A stretch of 64,000 nt of DNA from an uncultured Pelagibacteraceae bacterium. Its GTDB lineage: Bacteria; Pseudomonadota; Alphaproteobacteria; Pelagibacterales; Pelagibacteraceae. Position numbers and translations under genes: made by a program. The DNA lies in the NCBI GenBank assembly GCA_902628495.1, contig CACONH010000002.1, positions 62,001 through 126,000 on the forward strand. The letters run 5' to 3'. The notes beneath the pieces are model-generated. The model made no database searches. It was not told the DNA's origin and saw only the letters and a list, made by a program, of their open reading frames with translations. This document shows positions 53,245 to 62,586 of the stretch, piece by piece. Every line of letters starts with the position of its first letter. Position 1 is the first letter of the stretch.

Positions 53245-54436
53245 ACTAAGATTTAGTCCTTATCTGGAAAAACTATATCAATCCGATAAGCCAATGATTA
53301 TTTATAAATTCGGAAATAAGTATAAGATTTTTACAGATTTCTCAAAAAAAATAATACTTAATAATTCAAATATAAAAAGTTTTTTACGAAGTTTTTCAAA
53401 TAAAAAATATAAAAAAGAGCAGGATTTATTTATAGGTTTTTTTGGATACGAAATATTGTGTAATCTATTAAATATAAGATTAAAAAACCAGAAAAAAACT
53501 AATTTTTATAAAGGAGTTTTTTATAAACCAGAGACTGTAATTACAATATCTGATAAAGTAAAAATCTCATCAAATATTAAACAAAATAAATTTAATAATA
53601 AATTCAATCAAACGAAGATTTTAAGTCCTTTTAAAATAAATACTGATTTCAATAAATATAAAAGAATTTTTAATTTATTTTCAAAAAAAATTAAACAGGG
53701 TGAAACTTATCAAATTAAAATTTGTACAAAATATAAAAATAATTCAGTAATTAATCCAGTTAATTTTTTCTGGAAGTTAATGAAAGTAAATTCATCGCCT
53801 GAATCTTTTATGATAAGAGATAAAAACTATTCAATTGTCAGCTGTTCCCCAGAAACTTTGATTGAAAAAAAAGGCTTAAAATTAAAAACAAAACCAATAG
53901 CTGGAACTTTGAAAAAAAACTCAAAGCTCAATAAATCAAAAGCACTTAGTTTTTTTAAGAACAATAATAAAGAAACAAAAGAACATAATATGATAGTTGA
54001 TATGGAAAGAAATGATTTATCAAGAATTTGCAAACCAGGAACCGTGAAGATAACAAGGAAAAAATATGTTGAGGAATATAAACATCTTTTTCACTATGTG
54101 ACCACGATAGAAGGTAATTTAAGAAAAAAAATAAAATTAATAAATATTATTAAATCAATGATGCCAGGTGGATCTGTAATAGGTTGCCCTAAAATTAGAA
54201 CATTAGAATTACTTAATAGCCAAGAAAAAGAAGATAGAAACATATTTACTGGGAGTTTTGGATTTATTAAGTTTAACGAAGATTTGCGTTTTAATATAAT
54301 AATTAGATCAATTTTAAATTTTCAAAACAAATCTGAAATATCAGCTGCATCTGGAGTTGTGTTAGAAAGTTCTCCTAAAAAAGAATTTAATGAAAATTTT
54401 ATAAAAGCAAAATCTTTGTTGGAATTATTTAAATGA
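53222..54436 (+). CDS. pabB: chorismate-utilising enzyme, PabB-type (aminodeoxychorismate synthase I)
   Basis: The 404-aa protein has the chorismate-binding fold: QGETYQIKICTKY, SCSPETLIEKK, HNMIVDMERNDLSRIC, HYVTTIEGNL, SMMPGGSVIGCPKIRTLELL and SAASGVVLESSP. It makes 4-amino-4-deoxychorismate with PabA. The motif is PIAGT; classical PabB has PIKGT, where the Lys attacks chorismate, while anthranilate synthase has Ala. Context (PabA and PabC beside it) favours PabB. The start lies 23 bp inside the MFS gene. Confidence 0.8.
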   Translation: MRDYKKHKLRFSPYLEKLYQSDKPMIIYKFGNKYKIFTDFSKKIILNNSNIKSFLRSFSNKKYKKEQDLFIGFFGYEILCNLLNIRLKNQKKTNFYKGVFYKPETVITISDKVKISSNIKQNKFNNKFNQTKILSPFKINTDFNKYKRIFNLFSKKIKQGETYQIKICTKYKNNSVINPVNFFWKLMKVNSSPESFMIRDKNYSIVSCSPETLIEKKGLKLKTKPIAGTLKKNSKLNKSKALSFFKNNNKETKEHNMIVDMERNDLSRICKPGTVKITRKKYVEEYKHLFHYVTTIEGNLRKKIKLINIIKSMMPGGSVIGCPKIRTLELLNSQEKEDRNIFTGSFGFIKFNEDLRFNIIIRSILNFQNKSEISAASGVVLESSPKKEFNENFIKAKSLLELFK

Positions 54437-54990
54437 TTTATATTATTGATCACCAAGACTCATTTACGTGGAACGTTGTACATCAATTTGCAGAATTTGA
54501 AGAAGTATATTGCTCAGACTATTTCAATTTAAATTTAAAATTACTAAAAAAATCAGATGTAATAGTTTTCTCTCCTGGTCCTGGCTCGCCCAAAGATTAT
54601 CCAGAGACTTCGAAAATATATAAATTATTTAAAGGTAAAAAAAAAATTATAGGTATATGTTTAGGATTTCAATTAATATTGTTTAATGAAGGAGGAATAA
54701 TTAAACAACAGAACAATATTTATCACGGCTATCAGTCAAAAGTTAAAGTTAATAATAAAAGTAAAATATTTCAAAAAAATAAAATATTTAAGATTGGAAG
54801 ATATCATTCATTAAAATTACATGAGCCCTTTAAATCTAATAATATTGATATAACTATGCGTTGTACAAAATCAAATACTCCAATGGCTTTTGAAGATAAC
54901 TTTAATAAAGTTTATGGATTTCAATTTCATCCAGACTCATTCTTAACCGAAAATGGCAAATTTTTTATTAAAAAAATCTTATCATATTAA
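54433..54990 (+). CDS. pabA: aminodeoxychorismate synthase amidotransferase subunit
   Basis: This 185-aa class I amidotransferase has IDHQDSFTWNVVHQF at the start, VFSPGPGSPKDYP, the nucleophile IIGICLGFQLIL, and the end VYGFQFHPDSFLTENGK where the family has FHPEs. It supplies ammonia to PabB. It overlaps pabB by 4 bp and pabC by 38 bp. In SAR11-type genomes a TrpG role is also possible. Confidence 0.86.
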   Translation: MIYIIDHQDSFTWNVVHQFAEFEEVYCSDYFNLNLKLLKKSDVIVFSPGPGSPKDYPETSKIYKLFKGKKKIIGICLGFQLILFNEGGIIKQQNNIYHGYQSKVKVNNKSKIFQKNKIFKIGRYHSLKLHEPFKSNNIDITMRCTKSNTPMAFEDNFNKVYGFQFHPDSFLTENGKFFIKKILSY

Positions 54991-55702
54991 TAATCTTAAA
55001 ATTTCAAAATTTAAGGATTTATGGGGATCACATGGTGTGTTCACGACAATAAGACTTGTTGGTAAACCAGGTAAATTAGTTTTATTTAATAATCACTTTA
55101 AAAACCTAATTAAATCTTTAAAAAAATATAAGATTTATTCCAAACATGTTGAACAGAATATTAAAACTCTAATAAGAACAAATATAAGAAATAATTTAAA
55201 ATATAATCATTTGTTTAGAATTGCCTTAACAAAAAAATTAATTTCAATTTCTATTCGTAAAAGATCCAACCTTTCAAATAATTTTGAATTAAAGGTTTTA
55301 AATTATAAGAGAACTGATCCTAAATACAAAAATTTACAATATAAATATATTCTAAAAAAATTGAATTTATATGATGCTACGAAAGTGGATATATTATTAG
55401 TTTATAAAAAAAAGGTTCTTGAGACTTGTACATCTAATTTATTACTTATTAAAAATAATAAATATTATTCACCAAAAAATAATTGCTATATCGGAAACAC
55501 AATTAATTTTTTAAGAAAAAGAATAAAAGTAAATTTTAAAGATATAAATTTAAAAGATATACATAAATTCGATGAAATTTTGCTGATAGGGTCAGGTAAA
55601 GGTGTTACACCAGTAAAATTTATAAAAAAGTATAAATGGAAATATAAAAGTCTGAATGGGTTTAATAAAATTAGAAAATATCTAAAAATAGTAAATTTAT
55701 AA
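54953..55702 (+). CDS. pabC: class IV aminotransferase, aminodeoxychorismate lyase-like
   Basis: The 249-aa protein is a PLP fold-type IV enzyme: GSHGVFTTIRLVGKPG at the start, YKYILKKLNLYDATKVDILL with the likely PLP Lys, and VLETCTSNLLLIKNNKYYSP with the conserved Glu/Asn. PabC makes 4-aminobenzoate from aminodeoxychorismate. D-amino-acid or branched-chain aminotransferase is an alternative, but the pabBA context favours PabC. It overlaps pabA by 38 bp, so a later start is possible. Confidence 0.78.
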   Translation: MANFLLKKSYHINNLKISKFKDLWGSHGVFTTIRLVGKPGKLVLFNNHFKNLIKSLKKYKIYSKHVEQNIKTLIRTNIRNNLKYNHLFRIALTKKLISISIRKRSNLSNNFELKVLNYKRTDPKYKNLQYKYILKKLNLYDATKVDILLVYKKKVLETCTSNLLLIKNNKYYSPKNNCYIGNTINFLRKRIKVNFKDINLKDIHKFDEILLIGSGKGVTPVKFIKKYKWKYKSLNGFNKIRKYLKIVNL

Positions 55703-55703
55703 A

Positions 55704-56102
55704 ATGAATAATCCAAATAATCCTTGTATATTTTGTTCTATAAGAAAAAATGAATTAATTTTTGAAAATAATTTCGCTTACGCATCAAGTGATAGCTATC
55801 CTGTATCTAAATTTCACTCATTAGTAGTACCTAAAAGATGTATTAAAAATTACTTTGAATTAAACGACGAAGAGGTTTTGGCTTGCAACGATTTAATCAA
55901 AAAACTTAAACAAAAAATTATATCAGAAGATGACACTGTAAAAGGCTTTAATATTGGAACAAATGTAGGAACAGCAGCAGGTCAATCCGTTTTTCATTGC
56001 CATATTCATGTGATTCCTAGAAGAGAGGGTGATGTTAAAAATCCTCAAGGAGGTGTTCGTAGTGTTATTCCCTCTAAACAGCACTATATAAGAAAAAAAT
56101 AA
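55704..56102 (+). CDS. HIT-family hydrolase
   Basis: This 132-aa protein has CIFCSIRKNELIFENNFAYASSD at the start and the HIT triad VFHCHIHVIPRREGD (HxHxH). It hydrolyses dinucleoside polyphosphates or similar nucleotides. It starts 1 bp after the PabC-like gene and is probably the last gene of the pab operon. Confidence 0.92.
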   Translation: MNNPNNPCIFCSIRKNELIFENNFAYASSDSYPVSKFHSLVVPKRCIKNYFELNDEEVLACNDLIKKLKQKIISEDDTVKGFNIGTNVGTAAGQSVFHCHIHVIPRREGDVKNPQGGVRSVIPSKQHYIRKK

Positions 56103-56195
56103 AGATTTTAATAATTTAAAACCTTCATAATAGCGCTATATCACAGTTGAACTATTTTTTTAAGTATACTACTAATACATGATCTTTTAAAAATT

Positions 56196-56984
56196 ATGTT
56201 TACAACTAATCCATTTTCAATACTAGCGCAGACAGTTCCTTTAATAGCTATCCAGTTTTTTGTCATAATAATGATTGGTCTTGTCATTCTAGGAACCGTT
56301 CTTGATATGATACATAAAAAAAATGTAAAATATTTTTTTAACAACGCTAAAAAAGCAAAAAAAAATGCCAAAAGAGAACTAGGAAATGGAGAAAGAATAG
56401 CCGTAATTGCAAAAACAATAGTTCATGATATTGGAACAACTGCTGAGTTAGGTTTTGGCAAAAGAAGATTGGCGCATGTATTGGGCATGTATGGAACGAT
56501 TTTATTTTGGATTGGTTCTGGAGCAATGATTTTTTTTTATACAGGAATTGATACCCCAATTATATGGCCAATACTTTGGCACTTAGGAGCAATAATGACA
56601 TGCTTAGGCGGATATTGGTTTTGGTTATTTTTGCGGGTAGATGTTTCTGCAGAGGCTAATTCTGTTTTTAGAATCATAATGGCTGATCTCTTTGTATTAG
56701 CTTTACTTGCATCAGCAACCTTCGGTCTCGTATGGTCTTTTTTGCAGTTTAATAATTTTTCTGGATGGGACAATTTATTTCTAGTACTGTTTGCAGTATC
56801 TAATATAGTTTTATTTGGTGGAGTGTATTGGTCTAAGTTTGCTCACATGTTTTATAAACCAGGTGCGGCAATCCAAAAAAATTTAGCTGAGGCAGATGGT
56901 TCTAGAGATAATTTACCACCACCGGCTGATGCTCCAGAACAATTTGGGCTTGGTATAAAAAGAGAAGAGCCAAAACACTATTAA
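56196..56984 (+). CDS. aprM: AprM-like membrane anchor of APS reductase
   Basis: This 262-aa protein has five to six helices and conserved-looking His residues (LAHVLGMYG, WPILWHLGAIMTCLGGYW, WSKFAHMFY), consistent with a heme- or quinone-linked membrane subunit. Its position before aprB and aprA matches AprM of sulfur oxidisers, which exchanges electrons with the quinone pool. A short region (about 90 bp) separates it from the HIT gene. Assignment rests on order and topology. Confidence 0.8.
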   Translation: MFTTNPFSILAQTVPLIAIQFFVIIMIGLVILGTVLDMIHKKNVKYFFNNAKKAKKNAKRELGNGERIAVIAKTIVHDIGTTAELGFGKRRLAHVLGMYGTILFWIGSGAMIFFYTGIDTPIIWPILWHLGAIMTCLGGYWFWLFLRVDVSAEANSVFRIIMADLFVLALLASATFGLVWSFLQFNNFSGWDNLFLVLFAVSNIVLFGGVYWSKFAHMFYKPGAAIQKNLAEADGSRDNLPPPADAPEQFGLGIKREEPKHY

Positions 56985-57015
56985 TATGATAGAATTTAAA
57001 AAGGAGATAAAATAA

Positions 57016-57486
57016 ATGTCAACATTTGTATATATGACAAGATGCGATGGATGCGGACACTGCGTAGATATATGTCCTTCAGACATAATGCATATCGATA
57101 AAAATATAAGAAGAGCAAAAAATATAGAACCAAATTTTTGTTGGGAATGTTATTCTTGTGTGAAAGCATGTCCTAATCATGCAATAGACGTCAGAGGTTA
57201 TGCTGACTTTGCACCAATGGGTCACAGTGTTAGAGTTAGAAGAGAAGAAGAGAAGGGTACAATATCTTGGAAAATAAAATTTAGAAATGGAACAGAAAAA
57301 GATTTTGTCTCACCGATAACTACTAAACCTTGGGGAAAATATATTCCTAAACTAGCTGAAGGTGATAAACCTAATCAAGGAGAAATTAATTCTCAAATTC
57401 TTTATAATGAACCACATGGTTTAAATACTGATAAAGAATTACCAACTCTTGACAAAAGCTCCTTTAAAAAAGGAGTTTATTATTAA
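57016..57486 (+). CDS. aprB: adenylylsulfate reductase, beta subunit
   Basis: AprB (156 aa) carries two [4Fe-4S] clusters: RCDGCGHCVDICPSDIMHID and CWECYSCVKACPNHAIDVRGYADFAP. It passes electrons between AprA and the membrane. A near-ideal SD AAGGAG lies 9 nt before the ATG, suggesting high expression. It overlaps aprA by one base (TAATG). Confidence 0.95.
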   Translation: MSTFVYMTRCDGCGHCVDICPSDIMHIDKNIRRAKNIEPNFCWECYSCVKACPNHAIDVRGYADFAPMGHSVRVRREEEKGTISWKIKFRNGTEKDFVSPITTKPWGKYIPKLAEGDKPNQGEINSQILYNEPHGLNTDKELPTLDKSSFKKGVYY

Positions 57487-59345
57487 TGCCAAAAAACAAA
57501 ACTGTCTTTGAAGAGTGTGACGTATTGATTGTTGGCGGAGGAATGGCTGGTACTGGAGCTACTTTCGAGGCTAGACACTGGGGAAGAAATTTAAAAATAA
57601 TTTGTGTAGAAAAAGCAAACATCGATAGAAGCGGTGCCGTAGCACAAGGTCTTTACGCTATTAACTGTTATATGGGAATGCAGTGGGGAGAAAATCAACC
57701 TGAAGATCATGTGAGATATGCAAGAAATGATTTGATGGGATTAGTAAGAGAAGATCTTGGTTATGATATGGCAAGACACGTAGACTCAACTGTACATATG
57801 TTTGATGAGTGGGGTTTACCCATGATGAAAAATAAAGAAACTGGCAGATATCAAAGAGAAGGTAAATGGCAAATAATGATTCATGGCGAAAGTTATAAAC
57901 CTATAGTTGCTGAAGCAGCAAAAAAATCAGCAGATAAAATTTATAACAGAATTATGATTACTCATCTTTTAAAAGATGAAGAAAATGAAAATAGAATTGG
58001 TGGTGCAGTAGGGTTTAATATGAGAACAGGCGATTATCACGTGTTTAAATCAAAAACTGTTATAATTGCAGCTGGTGGCGCTTCTCACATTTTTAAACCT
58101 AGAGCTGTCGGCGAAGGCATGGGAAGAACATGGTATGCTCCTTGGAGCAACGGTTCAGCTTATGCTCTGCCAATAGCGGCAGGAGCAAAGATGACTCAAA
58201 TGGAAAACAGAATTGTTCTTTGTAGATTTAAAGATGGTTATGGTCCAGTTGGAGCTTATTTCCTTCATTTAAAAACTTATACACAGAATGCTAATGGTGA
58301 GAATTATGAAAAAAAATGGTATGATGCTACAAAAAAACTCGTTGGTGAATATATAGACCATCATCCCACACCAACATGTTTAAGAAATCATGCATTTATT
58401 CAGGAAGTAGCAGCTGGTGGTGGACCAATCCATATGGTGACAAAAGAAGCTTTCCAAGATCCTCATTTAGAAACAGTTGGATGGGAGAATTTTTTAGGAA
58501 TGACTGTTGGTCAAGCAGTTGTATGGGCTTCACAAAACATTGACCCAAAGTATACAAACCCTGAATTAACGACATCAGAACCTTATGTAATGGGTTCTCA
58601 CGCAACATGTTCTGGTGCATGGGTGAGTGGTCCAGAGGATATAGCTCCAGATGATTATTTTTGGGGATATAATAGAATGATGTCTGTAGAAGGTTTATTC
58701 GGAGCAGGTGACACGGTAGGTGGAAGTGCTCACAAATTTTCCTCAGGCTCATTTACAGAGGGTCGTTTAGCAGCAAAAGCAGCAGTAAAATATATTGAGG
58801 ATAAAAAAGCAAATAATATAAAAGTAAGTGAAAAACAATATAATGATTTAAAAGAGGTAATATATAAGCCTTTAGAAAATTACACAGTTGGTAGAAATGA
58901 AATTACTGGAGGAACAGTCTCACCAAGTTATATTTCTCCAATACAAGGCCTACAAAGATTGCAGAAAATTATGGATGAATACTGTGGTGGAATAACTAAT
59001 AATTACATGACAAATGATAATCTTCTCAAAAAAGGTCTTGAGCTATTAGATTGGCTCCAAGAAGATTTAGAAAATGTAGGGGCTGAGGATTACCATCAGT
59101 TAATGAGAGCATGGGAGTTAAAACATAGAACATTGACGTCTCAGTGTGTTACAGAACATACTTTATATAGAGAGGAAACTCGTTGGCCAGGGTACTATTA
59201 TAGAGGGGATCATATGAAACTTGATGATGAAAACTGGCATTGTTTAACTGTTTCTAGACGTGACCCAGAAACTGGCAAGTTCACCATGGAAAAAAAACCT
59301 GTTTATCACATAGTCGACGACAAAGAGAAGAAAAAAGCCTCTTAA
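57486..59345 (+). CDS. aprA: adenylylsulfate reductase, alpha subunit
   Basis: AprA (619 aa) is the FAD subunit that interconverts sulfite + AMP and APS. It has the FAD motif DVLIVGGGMAGTGATFEA, the substrate-channel text GAVAQGLYAINCYMGMQWGENQPEDHVRYARNDLMGL, and GSHATCSGAWVSGPEDIAP. In SAR11 the complex is thought to oxidise sulfite released from organic sulfur. The surrounding sulfonate genes agree with this. No sat gene is visible here. Confidence 0.96.
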   Translation: MPKNKTVFEECDVLIVGGGMAGTGATFEARHWGRNLKIICVEKANIDRSGAVAQGLYAINCYMGMQWGENQPEDHVRYARNDLMGLVREDLGYDMARHVDSTVHMFDEWGLPMMKNKETGRYQREGKWQIMIHGESYKPIVAEAAKKSADKIYNRIMITHLLKDEENENRIGGAVGFNMRTGDYHVFKSKTVIIAAGGASHIFKPRAVGEGMGRTWYAPWSNGSAYALPIAAGAKMTQMENRIVLCRFKDGYGPVGAYFLHLKTYTQNANGENYEKKWYDATKKLVGEYIDHHPTPTCLRNHAFIQEVAAGGGPIHMVTKEAFQDPHLETVGWENFLGMTVGQAVVWASQNIDPKYTNPELTTSEPYVMGSHATCSGAWVSGPEDIAPDDYFWGYNRMMSVEGLFGAGDTVGGSAHKFSSGSFTEGRLAAKAAVKYIEDKKANNIKVSEKQYNDLKEVIYKPLENYTVGRNEITGGTVSPSYISPIQGLQRLQKIMDEYCGGITNNYMTNDNLLKKGLELLDWLQEDLENVGAEDYHQLMRAWELKHRTLTSQCVTEHTLYREETRWPGYYYRGDHMKLDDENWHCLTVSRRDPETGKFTMEKKPVYHIVDDKEKKKAS

Positions 59346-59363
59346 GTTCTAACATTTACAAAT

Positions 59364-59714
59364 ATGAGTTTCACATCAAAATCAGATGAACAGATAATAG
59401 AAATTGCTAATCCAATTTGGCAAAATTTGATTAAGTCCTCAAATATGAAGGATTATGGCGGTTTTACCAAAGATTTTTCATCTCAAATGCTTTATGGAGC
59501 AAATGAAGTGGAGCTTGGCAAGCAATGGGCAAGCAACAAATTAATATGTAGTCTATCTAATGATTATAAGGCCTTTGGTTGCCTTAGAAGAGGATTACAC
59601 GTAACAGTTCTTTTTAAACAGAAAAGCACCACTGAAGAAGGAGAGTTTCTGGGAAGACTAGTTCTCGGAGAAGAAGGCGACTCAGTCAAAGTTTTTGGTG
59701 CAACGATTTTTTAA
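59364..59714 (+). CDS. unknown 116-aa protein in the apr operon
   Basis: The 116-aa product is soluble and has no named family that I can recall. Its blocks are NPIWQNLIKSSNMKDYGGFTKDFS, CSLSNDYKAFGCLRRGLHVTVLFKQ and GRLVLGEEGDSVKVFGATIF. The pattern of a helix followed by four or five strands would suit a small alpha+beta (SnoaL/NTF2-like) fold, which is a guess. It is 18 bp after aprA, so it is likely a conserved accessory gene of the operon. Confidence 0.5.
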   Translation: MSFTSKSDEQIIEIANPIWQNLIKSSNMKDYGGFTKDFSSQMLYGANEVELGKQWASNKLICSLSNDYKAFGCLRRGLHVTVLFKQKSTTEEGEFLGRLVLGEEGDSVKVFGATIF

Positions 59715-59756
59715 ATAAGACTTGATAAATATTCTTTCTGGGTGTACTTGATAAGT

Positions 59757-59906
59757 ATGCTTGAAAATTTAAATAAAACCCTAAACATCTTCAAGCTAAT
59801 AAAAAACTCTAAAATATTTTCATATATAAATGCTAAGTTTGTACTCTACATGGGTTTAGCAGCATATTGGGTAGTAATTCTTTCGAGTACATTTTTTGGA
59901 ATTTAA
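59757..59906 (+). CDS. 49-aa single-pass membrane protein in the apr operon
   Basis: ATG at 59757 opens a 49-codon frame ending TAA at 59906. The N-terminal half is polar (LENLNKTLNIFKLIKNSK), the C-terminal half is a membrane helix (FVLYMGLAAYWVVILSSTFFG). It lies between the 116-aa gene and the TauE exporter, where a gap of 237 bp would otherwise stand. It may be a small partner of AprM or the exporter. Confidence 0.5.
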   Translation: MLENLNKTLNIFKLIKNSKIFSYINAKFVLYMGLAAYWVVILSSTFFGI

Positions 59907-59951
59907 TAATCAAATAGTTAACTTCAAATATTTTCGGGATAATTAACAGTC

Positions 59952-61046
59952 ATGGAATTTTTTCTTCCAATAGCAGAAGTTTACGTAAGCCTGCCATTCA
60001 TATTTGTATTAAGCTTAGCAGTGGGAGTTTTGTCTGGTCTTTTTGGTGTTGGTGGTGGATTTTTAATGACGCCTTTTTTAATTTTTTTGGGAATTCCACC
60101 AGCTTATGCAGTGCCAAATGAGGCTAACAATATTTTAGGAACTTCTATATCAGGATCAACCACACATTATCTTAAAGGAACATTAGATTATAAAATGGGT
60201 TTGATGATAGTAGTTGGAGGAGTAGTTGGTACTGCCTTAGGAATTTATACTTTTAGTTATTTTCAAGATATCGGCAAAATTAATATCGTAATATCTCTTG
60301 CGTATATGTATATACTTGCAATCATTGGTACAATGATGCTTGTCCAGGGTGTCACAGAGATAGATAGAGCACGAAAAAAAATTGTAGTTAAGAAAAAATT
60401 ACACGATCATTATTGGTTTCACGGCTTACCATTTAGAATGAGATTTAAGAAATCAAAACTTTATGAAAGTGCATTTACTCCAATAGTAATTGGTTTTTTG
60501 GTAGGTTTTATTGCAGCAATATTAGGTGTTGGTGGAGCTTTTATTTTAGTTCCTGCAATGATTTATATAATTGGAATGCCTACAAAATTAATTCCAGGAA
60601 CATCTTTATTTGTAACAATTTTTGTAAGCGCAATAGTTACTGTATTGCATGCATTTAATTATGGAACTATTGATCTTATATTAGTTACAGTTTTAATTTT
60701 AGGTTCGATTTTAGGTGTACAAATTGGACAAAAACTTGGAGAAAGAGTTGATAGTTCACAATTCAAAACTATTTTAGCAGTTTTATTACTGTTGGTTGGT
60801 GTTGCAATTGCTTACGATACTTTTTTTGCAGCAGAAAATTTATCGGAAATATATAAATATTCCAAACCTCCGCTTGGGCCTGTTTCAGAATTTGTAAGAG
60901 ATTTATCTAAAAATGTTCCTTTTCTTTATGGTATGGCTTCAATAGTTTTAGCTCTGGGATTAGGTGTTGGAGCAGCAATTTTAAGAAAAATTTTGTCTAA
61001 ATTAAAAGATAAATATATTCCTAAGCCAACAATATCAACTAAGTAA
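59952..61046 (+). CDS. TauE/SafE-family sulfite exporter
   Basis: This 364-aa protein has about eight helices and the duplicated family blocks VGVLSGLFGVGGGFLMTPFLIFLGIP and VGFIAAILGVGGAFILVPAMIYIIGMP. The TauE/SafE family exports sulfite or organosulfur anions. Neighbouring aprMBA, suyAB and xsc point to sulfite as the cargo, a relief valve when Apr is saturated. It converges with suyB with 2 bp between them. Confidence 0.88.
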   Translation: MEFFLPIAEVYVSLPFIFVLSLAVGVLSGLFGVGGGFLMTPFLIFLGIPPAYAVPNEANNILGTSISGSTTHYLKGTLDYKMGLMIVVGGVVGTALGIYTFSYFQDIGKINIVISLAYMYILAIIGTMMLVQGVTEIDRARKKIVVKKKLHDHYWFHGLPFRMRFKKSKLYESAFTPIVIGFLVGFIAAILGVGGAFILVPAMIYIIGMPTKLIPGTSLFVTIFVSAIVTVLHAFNYGTIDLILVTVLILGSILGVQIGQKLGERVDSSQFKTILAVLLLLVGVAIAYDTFFAAENLSEIYKYSKPPLGPVSEFVRDLSKNVPFLYGMASIVLALGLGVGAAILRKILSKLKDKYIPKPTISTK

Positions 61047-61048
61047 TT

Positions 61049-62215
61049 TTAAGCGCTTCTATAAAGTTTAGTCATTACAAACTCTTTATGACCAAGTGCC
61101 TCTGCGCAAGTCAACCTACCATTAGCAACTTTAAGAGTTGCTTTTATTAATTCATCACCTGCTTGATCAAGATTCATTTCTCTAGATAATATTTTAGATA
61201 CATCAAGATCAATGTGTTCACTCATAGTTTTAGCAGTTAATGGATTTGCAGTTAATTTAATAACTGGCTCTATTGGATTTCCAATTATATTTCCTTGTCC
61301 TGTTGGAAATAAATGAATATTAAATCCGCCTGCTGCTTGAAGAGTTACACACTCAGCAGCTGCTGAGGATGTATCCATAAAATACAATCCTTTTCCCTTA
61401 CTTGGCTCTTCGGCAGGCTCGAGAACATCAATAAATTCTCTTGATCCAATTTTTTGAAAATTTCCAAAAGCTTTTTCTTCAATTGTAGTCAATCCTCCTG
61501 CAATATTACCTGCAGTGGGCTGACTTTCAGACAGATCATTAGTTGCTTCTTTTAAAATGAAATCGTTATACGAACTCCAAGTTTTCATAAATTTATCTTG
61601 AGCTTCTTTAGTTTTACCCCTTTTGGCACAAACATTTTCAGCACCCGTTAACTCTGATGTCTCTCCAAAACAAAGATGAACTCCTAAAGGTTCAAGTTTA
61701 TCCATTAAATTTCCTACTGTAGGATTTGATGCTAACCCCGATGTCGTATCAGACTCTCCACACTTAACAGAAATCCATAAATCACTTATAGGGCATTCCT
61801 CTCTTTGTTTTTCAGAGGCCCACATTGAGAATTCTTGAGCTTTCTTTGAAACTTTTGCAATTGTATCAATATCTCCAACACCCTCGATACTAAATCCTTC
61901 TACAGGCTTTCCAGTTTTTGCGATAGCATCTACAATTCTTTTTGTCCATTTAGGTTCTATACCTATAACTATGACAGCTGCAACGTTAGGATTTTTACCT
62001 GTTCCAATCATTGTTCTAAAATGTAATTCAAGATCAGCTCCAAATTGCAACCTTCCGTAAGAATGAGGCAAAGCAATAGTCCCTTTAATATTATTAGATA
62101 CAGCTTCTGCACATGCATTTGAAATATCATCAACCGGAAGAATAATTACATGATTTCTTGTACCCGCTCTTCCATTTTCTCTTTTGTAACCTAAAAAACT
62201 TTTTGGAATATCCAT
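61049..62215 (-). CDS. suyB: sulfolactate sulfo-lyase large subunit (UxaA family)
   Basis: SuyAB splits sulfolactate into pyruvate and sulfite. The protein from ATG at 62215 is 388 aa (a GTG 9 bp upstream is possible and would overlap suyA). It has [63 protein letters not shown] and [21 protein letters not shown]-like (here [19 protein letters not shown]). Galactarate or altronate dehydratase would look alike; the small SuyA-like gene beside it and the sulfonate setting decide. Confidence 0.82.
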   Translation of the reverse strand: MDIPKSFLGYKRENGRAGTRNHVIILPVDDISNACAEAVSNNIKGTIALPHSYGRLQFGADLELHFRTMIGTGKNPNVAAVIVIGIEPKWTKRIVDAIAKTGKPVEGFSIEGVGDIDTIAKVSKKAQEFSMWASEKQREECPISDLWISVKCGESDTTSGLASNPTVGNLMDKLEPLGVHLCFGETSELTGAENVCAKRGKTKEAQDKFMKTWSSYNDFILKEATNDLSESQPTAGNIAGGLTTIEEKAFGNFQKIGSREFIDVLEPAEEPSKGKGLYFMDTSSAAAECVTLQAAGGFNIHLFPTGQGNIIGNPIEPVIKLTANPLTAKTMSEHIDLDVSKILSREMNLDQAGDELIKATLKVANGRLTCAEALGHKEFVMTKLYRSA

Positions 62216-62217
62216 TT

Positions 62218-62505
62218 TTACCACTTTTTTGTTTTTACATTATGCACATGAACATGGTCACCTTTTTTTATTGACTTAACTACTTTACCAATATCATGTC
62301 CATATTTTATAATTGTGTCACCTTCTTTAAAATCTTGTAAAGCAATTTTGTGTCCAAGGGGAATTTCTGCTTCAGATTTAATGTTATTTGAGGCGTCATT
62401 TTCCATGATCCAACAACCACAATCTTGGCCTTTAGTTACCTTTTCAACAACTATTACCCCAACATTGTCTTTTTTATCGTGGATTATTATGTCTGTTTTA
62501 GCCAT
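62218..62505 (-). CDS. suyA: sulfolactate sulfo-lyase small subunit (SAF domain)
   Basis: The 95-aa protein is a SAF-type domain: [22 protein letters not shown], then [46 protein letters not shown], ending in the VHVHN signature of the UxaA/SuyA N-terminal domain. Separate genes for this domain and the large one are the SuyA/SuyB layout. It diverges from xsc across about 80 bp. Confidence 0.85.
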   Translation of the reverse strand: MAKTDIIIHDKKDNVGVIVVEKVTKGQDCGCWIMENDASNNIKSEAEIPLGHKIALQDFKEGDTIIKYGHDIGKVVKSIKKGDHVHVHNVKTKKW

Positions 62506-62586
62506 TGTGACGATTTCTTAGTAGAAACTTTGTAAGAATTTATATATTAATCGTTCGATTGCAAACAAATTTTATTGAGTTTTTTT

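Noticed and set aside
53222-54990. Naming the chorismate enzyme pair trpE/trpG
   Set aside because: A PabC-like aminotransferase follows with overlap and there are no other trp genes, so pabBA is favoured despite the PIAGT motif.
56103-56195. Promoter TTGAAC/TATACT before aprM
   Set aside because: The two hexamers are only 12 bp apart, too close for a sigma-70 promoter, so no call is made.
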